This document shows, one piece after another, positions 20,701-29,436 of a DNA stretch of 64,000 nucleotides. Within the stretch, counting starts at the first letter, position 1; each line of letters starts with the position of its first letter. Origin of the DNA: P52-10 sp041397365 (GTDB lineage: Bacteria > Pseudomonadota > Alphaproteobacteria > Rhizobiales > Xanthobacteraceae); NCBI GenBank assembly GCA_041397365.1, contig JAWKWT010000004.1, positions 260,221-324,220 on the forward strand, in the 5' to 3' direction. The notes beneath the pieces are model-generated. The model had not been told where the DNA came from. It saw only the letters and a list, made by a program, of their open reading frames with translations, and made no database searches. The position numbers and the translations under genes were made by a program.

Positions 20701-21034
20701 GCAGCAGGCATTCGCCCTTCTCGGCCCTGAGCTTGCCCCGGCTCAGCAACTGGCACATTCGCCCATAGGCGGCACGGTCTTTCGGATAGGCCAGAATATC
20801 CGGCGTCCCATCCGCGAAGACGAGGCGCGCGCCGACAAGCAGCTTCGGCTTGTGCGCGATGTCGGGATTGCCAAGCTCCTTGTAGGCGCGCACCACGCCG
20901 GCCAACGTGTTGACGTCGGCGATGCCGATGGCATCGAGCCGGAATGCGCCGGCCTGATGCATGTAGTCCTGCGGATGCGATGCGCCGCGCAGGAACGAGA
21001 AATTGGTGGTGACGCCGATTTCCGCATAGCTCAT
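17739..21034 (-). CDS. dnaE2: error-prone DNA polymerase III alpha DnaE2, frameshifted near 3' end
   Basis: C-family polymerase acting with ImuA and ImuB in SOS translesion synthesis. About 1098 residues across two frames. PHP domain at the start (SYAEIGVTTNFSFLRGASHP), palm motif PPDIDVDFEHERREEV and GRGSAANSAVCF, then fingers and FGSYGFPESHAASFA. The first frame runs from 21034 to about 18130; the OB-fold tail (VFMTIEDETGIANIVVWP ... NVRILPRSRDFH) continues in another frame to 17739. One or two indels at about 18115-18170 explain this. ATGA overlap with the imuB stop shows translational coupling. Confidence 0.93.
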
Positions 21035-22676
21035 GCGAACAATCCATGCAGGAACCAGCGGAAGGTCATGACCTCGCGCACATGAATGCCCTCGCGATAG
21101 AGCCAGAAGCGTGCGCCGGTTCTGTCCTCGATGCGGAAATAATCGCGCGTCAGAACGCTGCCATCGATGTTTACAATCTCCGTCTCCGGCTGGGGCGGAT
21201 GCGCCCGCGCAAACGCATCGTCCGGCGGGCGCGGCAGCCTCCGGTCGCGCCACCATTCCATGGCGATGCGTTCCGGCCCTTCGCAGCGGCGGATGACATA
21301 CAGCCGGCTGCGCCAGCGGAATTGCGCCGGCGGACCGTCGGGGAAATCCGCAGTGACCTCGATCCGTTCGGGCCTGCCGAACAGGCGCAGCGGCCGCGAC
21401 GGCGCTTCGTCCCGGATCGGCGCGGGCCAATCCTGCGCGACGGCCATGCGGCCCTGGGCGGGAACGGCGAGGTCCGCATATTCGGGGATGTGCGTTGCTT
21501 GCGGAACGTAGCGCACGATGCGGCGGCGGCCGATCCGCGCGGCCAGACGATCGATCAGATGGCCGACATCCTCGGACTCGTTCTCCGCCGTATCGAAACC
21601 ATGCTGGACATCGACGACCGACACCGTGCGCAGCGCCGACAGCCGCACGAGATCGAAGCCGAAACCAGGATCGAGCGGATCGGCCAGCGCCTCCAGTCTT
21701 TCGGCAAACAGCCGGCCGACGATGTTCGCGCGCGTGACCGGCTGGCCGGCCTCAACCGCGATCGCGCGCACGCTTCCGTCGGTGCGGAAGAAGCTCGCCT
21801 CGAACACGCGGCCGCCCTTGCCGTGCCGCTCCATCGCCGTCACCAGCACCTGCGCGAGGGAGGCCAGCGCCGCCGCGATCGCATCCTGCGTCATCACCGG
21901 CTCGGCGAAGCGCTTCTCCGCCATGTAATCCGGCACGGGTTTACGCGGCGAGATCGGCGCATCGGCCTCCCCAAGCGCCTGCTGCAAGGCGAAAACGAAG
22001 TCCGCGCCGAACCGCGCGGCGAGTTCCGCCGGCAGTCGCGCGGCCACATCTCCGATCGTCTTCAACCCGGCGCGGTTCAGCCCGCGCACGATCCTGTCAT
22101 CGACGCCAAGCGCCGCGACCGGCAATGGCGAAACCGCCTGCGCTTCGTCTCCGCCATTGACGATGCGCCCATGCGGCTGCGCGCGTCAGCGCCCGCGCCG
22201 CCACGGCCGTTCCGGCGATCGCGCCGCTCGCATGAATCGCCAGCGCCGCAGCGCCTCGCAGACGGCCTTCATCATCGCCGCCTCGCCGCCGAACAGATGC
22301 GCGCAGCCGGTGATATCGAGCAGCAGCCCGTCCTCGCCGTCGCGAGCGACCAGAGGCGTGAAGCGATGGCACCAGTCGGCGATCGCATTCAGCGTCTCGC
22401 CATCGGCGAACGGATCGGCGTCGGCGATCTCAAGGTCGGGGAGCATCGCGCGCGCAGTCGCCAGCGGCATGCCGACGATCAGCCCGGCCCTCGTCCCGGC
22501 GTCGTTCAGGGCCGCGACCTGGAACGCATTGTCGATCTTCGCCGCCACCGCCAGCGGCTTATTGCTCATCGCGCTGCGGCGCCGGCCTGCCGCTGCCGGT
22601 GTCGACACGGATCGGTCGGCAGGCGCGACAGCCAGACGGCGAGAATGCGTCGCCTGTTCGCGGAAACGGTACTCAT
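21031..22676 (-). pseudogene. imuB: imuB, Y-family polymerase-like protein, frameshifted
   Basis: ImuB is the inactive Y-family homologue linking DnaE2 to the beta clamp. Pieces read in order on the minus strand: ATG at 22676 (MSTVSANRRRILAVWLSRLPTD), then NKPLAVAAKIDNAFQVAALN through DITGCAHLFGGE, then AVAARALTRAA, then IVNGGDEAQAVSPLPVAALGVDDR, and an intact frame from about 22125 to 21031 (LNRAGLKTIGDVAARLP ... RDYFRIEDRTGARFWLYREG). At least three indels (about 22610, 22215, 22165). Total about 548 residues, normal for ImuB. Overlaps dnaE2 by 4 bp and the imuA end by about 110 bp. Confidence 0.88.
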
Positions 22677-23374
22677 CACTCACCCATTCCATGATCCAGC
22701 TCCCACCCGGCCCATGCCGGTTGCGGGCCAGTTCGACATCGAACGCAGGCCACCCCATGCCTGCCATCCTGCTGCCGGCGGCGAATGCGCCGCGCGCACG
22801 ATCCAGCGCGCGCTTCGGCTGTGCTCGCTCAGCAGGCATCGCGCCAAGCCGCAGCATCAAGGCGGTGACGCCGGACGCGCTGGCCGCCAGCGTCAGCTGG
22901 CATTCGCCACCAGATCGAACGCCCGCGTCTCGCCGAACATTTCCATGACCACGACGCCGAGCGCGGCTGCGGTAGCGACGGCGTCGGCAGCGATCCGCAG
23001 CACCATCTCCGCACTCGGCGCATGCACGGCGACCAGCCTGCGCGGATCGAAAGCCCCAGTTCGGCAAAGCCCGTCATCGACAGTTCGCCGGATTCGATCG
23101 CGGAAAATCCTGCCGAACCCACAGAACGAAACGACGCCCTTGCGTCACCCGCCGCGCAAGGCCCAGCACAAAACCGCTCGCAGCAGCATTGTTCAGCCCG
23201 TCCGCGGCGAACACCTCATGCATGGCTCCGCACAGAAGGCCGCCCTTCAGCGCATCGTCAGCATCCGCATGGCCCAGCGCGGCGCCTGGCCGACTGCTCG
23301 CCGCCGCCTGCTTTCCAGCCGCTCGACCTCCTTTCGCAAGGAGGCGAGCCTGTGTACCTGCGCGCGAAAGACAC
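22566..23374 (-). pseudogene. imuA: imuA, RecA-like mutasome accessory protein, frameshifted
   Basis: ImuA (SulA/RecA-like) is the third member of the mutasome. Fragments of the expected protein can be followed through several frames: VHRLASLRKEVERLESR, then CGAMHEVFAADGLNNAAAS, GFVLGLARRVTQGRRFVLWV, FSAIESGELSMTGFAELGL, VAVHAPSAEMVLRIAADAV, then LTLAASASGVTALMLRLGA and the tail ARNRHGPGGSWIMEWVSDEY. At least five indels. The 5' end is taken as GTG at 23374 after an AGGAG, and the 3' end as TGA at 22566-22568, which appears once the base missing near 22610 is restored. About 270 residues, the usual size. Confidence 0.78.
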
Positions 23375-23428
23375 CGCTCCTGTTTTTAATCCGCCGACAG
23401 GAAACCAAACCCTGTGCAACGGCGCTTT

Positions 23429-23443
23429 GTTCATGATATGTTC
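23429..23443. promoter_or_regulatory. LexA (SOS) box, alphaproteobacterial type
   Basis: GTTCATGATATGTTC, an exact GTTC-N7-GTTC direct repeat, the LexA recognition pattern of alphaproteobacteria. It lies 2 bp downstream of the predicted imuA -10 on the minus strand, 55 bp before the imuA start and 104 bp before the radical-SAM start on the plus strand, so it can repress the imu operon and possibly both directions. Confidence 0.88.
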
Positions 23444-23445
23444 TT

Positions 23446-23474
23446 ATTAAAAGCAGAAGCCGAAAGAGAGTCAA
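23446..23474 (-). promoter_or_regulatory. sigma-70 promoter of imuA-imuB-dnaE2
   Basis: On the minus strand, -35 TTGACT (23474-23469), 17-bp spacer, -10 TTTAAT (23451-23446), each one mismatch from consensus. The LexA box begins 2 bp further downstream, over the expected transcription start. Confidence 0.7.
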
Positions 23475-23546
23475 TCAGACTCCTTCAGCCATTGGCGAAA
23501 ACTTTCCTTCGTCAATTAAGCATGAAATATCAAAGTAGATATCGAA

Positions 23547-24787
23547 ATGGACCTGCAAGCTCGAAATCCTGGCGGATGCGGCCAAATACGATGCCTCCTG
23601 TGCTCCAGCAGCGGCACGGAGAAACGTCTCTCCCGCGGCGGCCAAGGCCAAAGCAAGGGTATCGGCTCGACTGATCGCGGCATGGGCATCTGCCACTCCT
23701 ATGCCCCCGGACGGACGCTGCATTTCGCTACTGAAAATCCTGCTGACCAATGCCTGCAATTACGACTGCCTTTATTGCGTCAACCGCGCCTCCAGCAACG
23801 TTCCCCGCGCGCGCTTCACCAGCGAGGAGGTCGTGCGTCTGACGCTCGACTTCTACCGGCGCAACTATATCGAGGGCCTGTTTCTGTCCTCCGGCATCAT
23901 CCGCAGTCCCAGCTACACGATGGAGCAGATCGTCGAGGTCGCGAGGTGCCTGCGCGAGGATCATCACTTTCGCGGCTACATCCATCTCAAGACGATTCCG
24001 GAGGCCGACGACGCGCTCATCACGCAGGCCGGAAAATACGCGGATCGTCTCAGCATCAACATCGAGCTGCCGAGCGAAAGCAGCCTCTCCCGGCTCGCGC
24101 CCGAGAAGGATGTCCGCGCCATCCGCCGCACGATGGGACGCCTGCGCCTGAAACTCGACGAAGCCGCCGACACCTCGGCACGGGCCAAACCGCCACGCTT
24201 TGCACCAGCCGGACAAAGCACGCAGATGATCGTCGGCGCGGACGCGGAAACCGATCAGGCGATCCTGGAAACCAGCGCGAACCTTTACGGCTCCTACCGC
24301 TTGAAGCGGGTCTATTACTCGGCCTTCAGCCCAATCCCGGATTCGAGCCGCGCCCTGCCGCTGAAGGCGCCGCCGCTCGTGCGGGAGCACCGTCTCTATC
24401 AGGCCGACTGGCTGATGCGTTTCTATGGTTTTCTTCGAGATCGGCGAGATCGTGAACCCTCAGCACAGCATGCTGCCGCTCGACATCGACCCGAAACTCG
24501 CCTGGGCGCTGCGCAACCGCGACCGCTTCCCGCTCGACGTGCAGCGCGCGAGCCGCGAGGAATTATTGCGCGTGCCCGGATCTGGCACCAAGGCTGTGGA
24601 TCGCATCCTGGCCGCCCGCCGTCAGCAATACCGATCCGCATCGCCGGACCTTTCGCGCCTGCATGTTCCGCGCAGCAAGGCACTGCCTTTCATCATCCTC
24701 GCCGATCATCGTCCGCGCGCGCTCGGCGACAAGGATCTCGCAAGCCGGCTGCAACCACCGGCACGACAACTCTCACTCACGCTTTGA
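23547..24787 (+). pseudogene. radical SAM DNA modification/repair protein (TIGR03916 type), frameshifted
   Basis: About 413 residues across several frames. Pieces: KLEILADAAKYDASCA near the start, SKGIGSTDRGMGICHSY, then an intact frame from 23701 (PDGRCISLLKILLTNACNYDCLYCVNR) with the radical-SAM cluster CNYDCLYC at about residue 19-26 of that piece, and a C-terminal helix-hairpin-helix part (EELLRVPGSGTKAVDRILAARR) after a break at about 24426. At least four indels. The family is defined by linkage to a UDG-like gene, which follows here. Substrate unknown; the helix-hairpin-helix suggests DNA binding. Confidence 0.85.
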
Positions 24788-24804
24788 TCTCATTGTTCTA
24801 ATCC

Positions 24805-26277
24805 ATGCACCACATCAGGACTCGCGAGCGAAACCGACTTTGCAGGCTGGCGAAAGGCCGCCCGCAACCTGATCCTGCACGGCATTCCGCCAGCGGACAC
24901 ACATGGCAGATCGCCGGCCGCGACGCCGAACTGTTCGCACCGACAGACATCGCCTCATCACCGGCCGCGACGGCCAGCTTCACAGTGCCGAAAGCCTTCA
25001 TCGAGCTTGCGTCAATCGCGATCCTGCATCGCAATCGCGAACGCTTCGCATTGCTGTACCGGATGTTGCACCGCCTGCATGGCGATCCGACGCTTCTGCA
25101 AATTCCGACCGATGCCGATCTCGCATCGCTGCATGCGCTCGCAAAAGCCGTTCGCCGCGACGAGCACAAAATGCATGCCTTCGTGCGCTTCCGCGAGGTG
25201 GCGAGCGAAAACGGCTCGCACTTCATCGCCTGGTTCGAACCGGCGCATCATATCGTGGAACTCGCTGCATCGTTCTTCGTCAACCGGTTCGGCAACATGA
25301 TCTGGTCGATCCTGACACCGGACCGATGCGCCCACTGGAACGGCGAAGACCTCTTGTTTTCCGCCGGCGTGCCGAAAAGCGCGGCTCCCTCCGAGGACCG
25401 GATCGAGGACATCTGGCGCAGCTACTATGCCAGCATTTTCAATCCAGCCCGCCTCAAGACCAAGGCCATGCAGTCGGAGATGCCGAAAAAATACTGGCGG
25501 AACCTTCCCGAAGCCTCGCTGATTAGACCGCTGACGGAAAAGGCCGAGCGCATGAAGCGGGACATGATTGCCGCAGCACCAGCAGCCCCGCGGCCAGTGC
25601 TTCAGCGAAAGGAACCGACGATGCCGCGCGCATCCAAACCGGAAACGACGCTCAAACGGCTGCACGCGGAAGCCGAACATTGCCGCGCCTGTCCGCTCTG
25701 GAAAGACGCGACGCAAGTGGTGTTCGGCGAAGGGCCTGCGAATGCGGAGATCATGTTCGTCGGCGAGCAGCCCGGCGACAAGGAGGATCTTGCCGGCAAG
25801 CCGTTCGTCGGCCCGGCCGGGCAGATGTTCGACCGCGCGCTGAAGGAGGCCGGCCTCGCGCGCGACAAAACCTATGTCACCAATGCGGTGAAGCATTTCA
25901 AATTCGTGCCGCGCGGGAAAATCCGGCTGCACCAGAAACCTTCGACGCCGGAAATCCGCGCCTGCCACCAATGGTACGAGGCCGAGCGAGCGGCGATCCA
26001 GCCGGCGCTGATTGTTGCCCTCGGCGCCACGGCGGCTCAATCGGTGCTCGGCAAGGCGGTGACGATCGGCAAGGTGCGCGGCGACATCGTCGAGACGCCG
26101 GACGGCGTGAAGGCGCTGGTGACGGTGCATCCGTCCTATCTGCTGCGCCTGCCCGACAAGGAGGCGCAGCAACACGAATATGCGAAGTTCATCGACGACC
26201 TGAAGATCGCCGCCCGTGCGCTGAAAGGCTTGGCGAAAAAGGACCCGGCGAAAAAGGACCCGGCGCAAGCGGCCTGA
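24805..26277 (+). CDS. DUF4130 domain fused to UdgX-type uracil-DNA binding glycosylase
   Basis: 490 residues. Residues 1-250 are the DUF4130 (TIGR03915) domain linked to radical-SAM repair proteins (FALLYRMLHRLHGDP, KMHAFVRFRE, HFIAWFEPAHHI, RCAHWNGEDL). Residues about 270-470 are a family 4/UdgX uracil-DNA glycosylase: CRACPLW iron-sulphur cysteines, GEQPGDKEDLAGKPFVGPAG, KIRLHQKPS with the His position that in UdgX bonds covalently to the abasic sugar, and VTVHPSYLLR. A 15-bp tandem repeat ends the gene. The first 45 residues are off-frame; SETDFAGWRKAARNLILHG in another frame is the true N-terminus, so one or two bases are missing before 24905. Confidence 0.9.
   Translation: MHHIRTRERNRLCRLAKGRPQPDPARHSASGHTWQIAGRDAELFAPTDIASSPAATASFTVPKAFIELASIAILHRNRERFALLYRMLHRLHGDPTLLQIPTDADLASLHALAKAVRRDEHKMHAFVRFREVASENGSHFIAWFEPAHHIVELAASFFVNRFGNMIWSILTPDRCAHWNGEDLLFSAGVPKSAAPSEDRIEDIWRSYYASIFNPARLKTKAMQSEMPKKYWRNLPEASLIRPLTEKAERMKRDMIAAAPAAPRPVLQRKEPTMPRASKPETTLKRLHAEAEHCRACPLWKDATQVVFGEGPANAEIMFVGEQPGDKEDLAGKPFVGPAGQMFDRALKEAGLARDKTYVTNAVKHFKFVPRGKIRLHQKPSTPEIRACHQWYEAERAAIQPALIVALGATAAQSVLGKAVTIGKVRGDIVETPDGVKALVTVHPSYLLRLPDKEAQQHEYAKFIDDLKIAARALKGLAKKDPAKKDPAQAA
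26232..26261 (+). repeat. 15-bp tandem duplication inside udgX 3' end
   Basis: Two identical copies of GGCGAAAAAGGACCC, coding AKKDP twice in the basic C-terminal tail. In frame, so length-tolerant. Confidence 0.85.
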
Positions 26278-26311
26278 TCGCGCCGCCCGCGCCGGCCTCA
26301 AGATCAATCGA

Positions 26312-27991
26312 TCATGCCTTCTGCATCGCCGCCGCCCGCAATTCATCGATCGTCCGCGCCGCGCTGATCGCCTGCGGATCGAGCAGGCAATGCAGGATCG
26401 CGGGCTTACCCGACGCCAGCGCGCGCTCGAAGGCGGGCGCGAACTGCTCCGTCGTCTCCACCCGCTCGCCATGCCCGCCATAGGCCCGCGCGAGCGCCGC
26501 GAAATCCGGATTCTTCAGATCGGTCGCCGACACGCGCGCCGGATAATGGTTCTCCTGATGCATGCGGATCGTGCCGTACATGCCATTGTCGATCACGACG
26601 ATGACCAACGGAATATCGTACTGGACCGCGGTCGCGAACTCCTGGCCGTTCATCAGGAAGCAGCCATCGCCGGCGAAGGCGATCACGATCCTGTCCGGAT
26701 GCTGGCGCTTCGCCATCACCGCGGCGGGAACGCCGTATCCCATCGAGCCGGAGGTCGGCGCGAGCTGCGTCGCGAACCGGGTGAAGCGGAAGAAGCGGTG
26801 AATCCAGCCGGCATAATTGCCTGCGCCGTTGCAGAGAATGGCGTCGGCCGGCAGCCGGTCGCGCAGCCAGCACATCACGTCGCCATACTGGAATTGCCCC
26901 GGCAGCGTGCGCGGCTTGTCCGACCAGGCGAGATAATCGGCGTGCGCGGTCGCCGCCTCCTCGGCATTTCCGCGCCCGCTCGTCTCAAGCGACGAAAGTC
27001 TCGCGGCGAACGCGATCGGGCTGGCCTGGATCGCCAGCGCCGGCTGATAGACGCGCCCGAGCTCTTCCGCGCCGGGATGCACATGCACGAGCGTCTGCGT
27101 CGGCGTCGGTATGTCGATCAGCGTATAGGCCACCGACGGCGTCTCCGACCACATGCGGCCGCCGACCAGCAGCAACACATCCGCCTCCTTCACCCGCGCG
27201 GCCAGCTTGGGATTGAGACCGATGCCGAGATCGCCGGCGAAATTCGGATGGTCGGCGGGAAACAGTTGCGCCCGGCGGAACGACGCCCCCACCGGAATGC
27301 CTGCGCGCGCGGCAAAATCCGCGACCTGGGCGCAGGCTTCCGCGCTCCACCGCGATCCGCCGACGATCATGAACGGCTTTTTCGCGGTCTTCAGCAGTCC
27401 GGCCAGCTTCGCCATGTCGGCATCGGAGGGCGAGGTATCCGCCGGCTCGACGCGCGACGCATCAGCGACGTCGGACATTTCGGTGAGAATATCCTCTGGC
27501 AGCGAAACCACCACCGGTCCCGGCCTCCCTTGCATCGCAACGCGGAAAGCGCGCGCCACCATCTCCGGAATGCGCGCGGCGCTGTCGATCTCCACCACCC
27601 ATTTGGCGATCGAGCCGAACACCGCCTTGTAGTCCAGTTCCTGAAACGCCTCGCGGCCGAGCATTCCCCGCTCGACCTGTCCCACGAACATAATCATCGG
27701 CGTCGAATCCTGCGCCGCCACATGGATGCCGTGGCTGCCGTTCATCGAGCCCGGTCCGCGCGTGACAAAGCAGATGCCGGGATGTCCGGTCAGCTTGCCA
27801 TAGGCCTCCGCCATCATCGCCGCGCCGCCTTCCTGCCGGCAGACGAGCACGTCGATGGAGGCGTCGTGCAAGGCGTCGAGCACGGCCAGAAAGCTCTCGC
27901 CCGGAACGCAGGTCAGCCGCTCCACGCCCTGGATCTGAAGCTGGTCGACGAGTATGCGCCCGCCACTGCGGGAATCCCCATGAGCTTTCAC
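26312..27991 (-). CDS. ThDP-dependent enzyme, acetolactate synthase-like
   Basis: 559 residues, full three-domain ThDP fold. Pyrimidine domain with activating Glu in CRQEGGAAMMAEAYGK, central domain MIVGGSRWSAEACAQ, and PP domain with GDGCFLMNGQEFATAVQ ... VIDNGMYG, the GDG-(N)-N cofactor motif. This subgroup is annotated acetolactate synthase-like, but substrate residues are not diagnostic; decarboxylase or lyase activity is as likely as acetolactate synthesis. GTG at 27991 with GGAG 8 bp upstream is preferred over ATG at 28027. Divergent from the TRAP genes, so a shared substrate is possible. Confidence 0.88.
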   Translation of the reverse strand: MKAHGDSRSGGRILVDQLQIQGVERLTCVPGESFLAVLDALHDASIDVLVCRQEGGAAMMAEAYGKLTGHPGICFVTRGPGSMNGSHGIHVAAQDSTPMIMFVGQVERGMLGREAFQELDYKAVFGSIAKWVVEIDSAARIPEMVARAFRVAMQGRPGPVVVSLPEDILTEMSDVADASRVEPADTSPSDADMAKLAGLLKTAKKPFMIVGGSRWSAEACAQVADFAARAGIPVGASFRRAQLFPADHPNFAGDLGIGLNPKLAARVKEADVLLLVGGRMWSETPSVAYTLIDIPTPTQTLVHVHPGAEELGRVYQPALAIQASPIAFAARLSSLETSGRGNAEEAATAHADYLAWSDKPRTLPGQFQYGDVMCWLRDRLPADAILCNGAGNYAGWIHRFFRFTRFATQLAPTSGSMGYGVPAAVMAKRQHPDRIVIAFAGDGCFLMNGQEFATAVQYDIPLVIVVIDNGMYGTIRMHQENHYPARVSATDLKNPDFAALARAYGGHGERVETTEQFAPAFERALASGKPAILHCLLDPQAISAARTIDELRAAAMQKA

Positions 27992-28188
27992 GCTTTTTCT
28001 CCGTTCGCTCGCTTGCGTTCTGCGCACCGTAACAGCACCGCGCGAGCCGGGCCAATGTCCGATGCCGCGCCGTCAATGGTAACGTTTCCGACGAAATCAT
28101 TAGGCCGGACGACTTGACCACATGAGGACTATTCATGCATGGCTGGATTGTCAGCGGCGGCGGCCGATGACATCATACAAAAAACAGA

Positions 28189-28201
28189 TGCGAAATTCGC
28201 A
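28189..28201. promoter_or_regulatory. 13-bp palindrome in TRAP operon leader
   Basis: TGCGAAATTCGCA, 6-bp arms with one central A, 29 bp before the TAXI receptor start. Candidate operator for a regulator of the transporter; short enough to arise by chance. Confidence 0.35.
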
Positions 28202-28229
28202 CAGCAACATTACCAACGGGAGGTACGGA

Positions 28230-29387
28230 ATGCTCAATCCGATCATCAGGCTTGTGTCGATCGCGCTGGCCAGCACGGCCATCATGGCGCCGGCTGCGAA
28301 CGCTCAGGTGAAGCTGCCGCCGACGCTCACCATGACCGCCTATGACACCGGCACGGCCGGGTTCAACATCACCGTCGGCATCGGCAAGACGCTGAAAGAC
28401 AAATTCGGAACCGACGTGCGCGTGCTGCCGGCCGGCAACGACGTCGCCCGGCTGCAACCGGTGCGCACCGGACGCGCCGTCGCCGCCGGCATGGGCTCGG
28501 GTGTGTATTTCGCGCAGGAAGGCGTGTTCGAATTCGGCAGCAAGGAATGGGGTCCGCAGCCGGTCCAGATCACGCTGACGACGGTGGATTGCAATGGCGG
28601 CAATCTCGGCGTCGCCAAGGACACCGGCGTCAAGACGATGGCCGACCTCAAGGGCAAGCGGGTGGGCTTCGTCGTCGGCTCGCCGGCGCTGAACCAGAAT
28701 GCGCTCGCCATGCTCGCCTTCGCCGGGCTGACGGAGAAGGACGTCAAGATCGTCGAATTCGCCAGCTATGGCGCGATGTGGAAAGGCGTCACCAACAACG
28801 ACGCCGATGCGGCGTTCGGAACGACGATCACCGGCCCGGCCAAGGAACTCGAGACCTCGCCGCGCGGGATCGTGTGGCCGCCCCTGCCGCACAACGACAA
28901 GGAAGGCTGGGCGCGCGTGCTGAAGATCGGCCCGTTCTTCACCAAGCTCACAGCCACCTGCGGCGCCGGCGGAATCTCCAAGGAGAATCCGATCGAGATG
29001 GGCAACTATCCCTATCCGATCTACACCGTCTACGCGAACCAGAGCGAAAACGACGTCTACATGCTGACCAAGGCGATGATCGAGGGCTATGACGGCTACA
29101 AGGACTCGGCGCCGGGCGCGACCGGCATGGCCGCCAAGGCCCAGACCAAGAACTGGTCCGTTCCGGTCCACAAGGGCGCGGTGAAGGCGCTCAAGGAAGC
29201 CGGCGCATGGAGCGACGACCAGGAGAAGCACAACAACGCCCTGTACAAGCGTCAGGAAACACTGACCACCGCCTGGGCAGACTACAACAAGGCCAATCCG
29301 CCGTCCGACGCCAAGGCGTTCAATGAGGGCTGGATGAAAGCGCGCGCCGCCGCGTTGACCAAGGCCGGAATGCCTCTCGGCTTCTGA
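28230..29387 (+). CDS. TAXI family TRAP transporter solute receptor
   Basis: Periplasmic substrate-binding protein feeding a TRAP permease, 385 residues. Signal peptide MLNPIIRLVSIALAS ... PAANAQ, then the TAXI pattern TAYDTGTAGFNITVGIGKTLK and VRVLPAGNDVARLQPVRTGRA, and YPYPIYTVYANQSENDVYMLTKAM near the end. ATG at 28230 sits behind GGGAGG with 8-bp spacing, and gives the signal peptide at the N-terminus; the upstream open frame is not used. The permease begins 49 bp downstream. Ligand unknown, typically a carboxylate. Confidence 0.94.
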   Translation: MLNPIIRLVSIALASTAIMAPAANAQVKLPPTLTMTAYDTGTAGFNITVGIGKTLKDKFGTDVRVLPAGNDVARLQPVRTGRAVAAGMGSGVYFAQEGVFEFGSKEWGPQPVQITLTTVDCNGGNLGVAKDTGVKTMADLKGKRVGFVVGSPALNQNALAMLAFAGLTEKDVKIVEFASYGAMWKGVTNNDADAAFGTTITGPAKELETSPRGIVWPPLPHNDKEGWARVLKIGPFFTKLTATCGAGGISKENPIEMGNYPYPIYTVYANQSENDVYMLTKAMIEGYDGYKDSAPGATGMAAKAQTKNWSVPVHKGAVKALKEAGAWSDDQEKHNNALYKRQETLTTAWADYNKANPPSDAKAFNEGWMKARAAALTKAGMPLGF

Positions 29388-29436
29388 GTCAAGCTTCGTG
29401 CCAGAACCCGACCGGAACGAACATCACGGAGCGCCT

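Noticed and set aside
18827..21085. 752-codon plus-strand frame opposite dnaE2
   Set aside because: Composition is that of high-GC antisense (Arg/His/Asp-rich) and dnaE2 motifs cover the same bases.
21046..23436. 796-codon plus-strand frame across imuB and imuA
   Set aside because: No motifs; the minus strand carries recognisable ImuB and ImuA blocks even though frameshifted.
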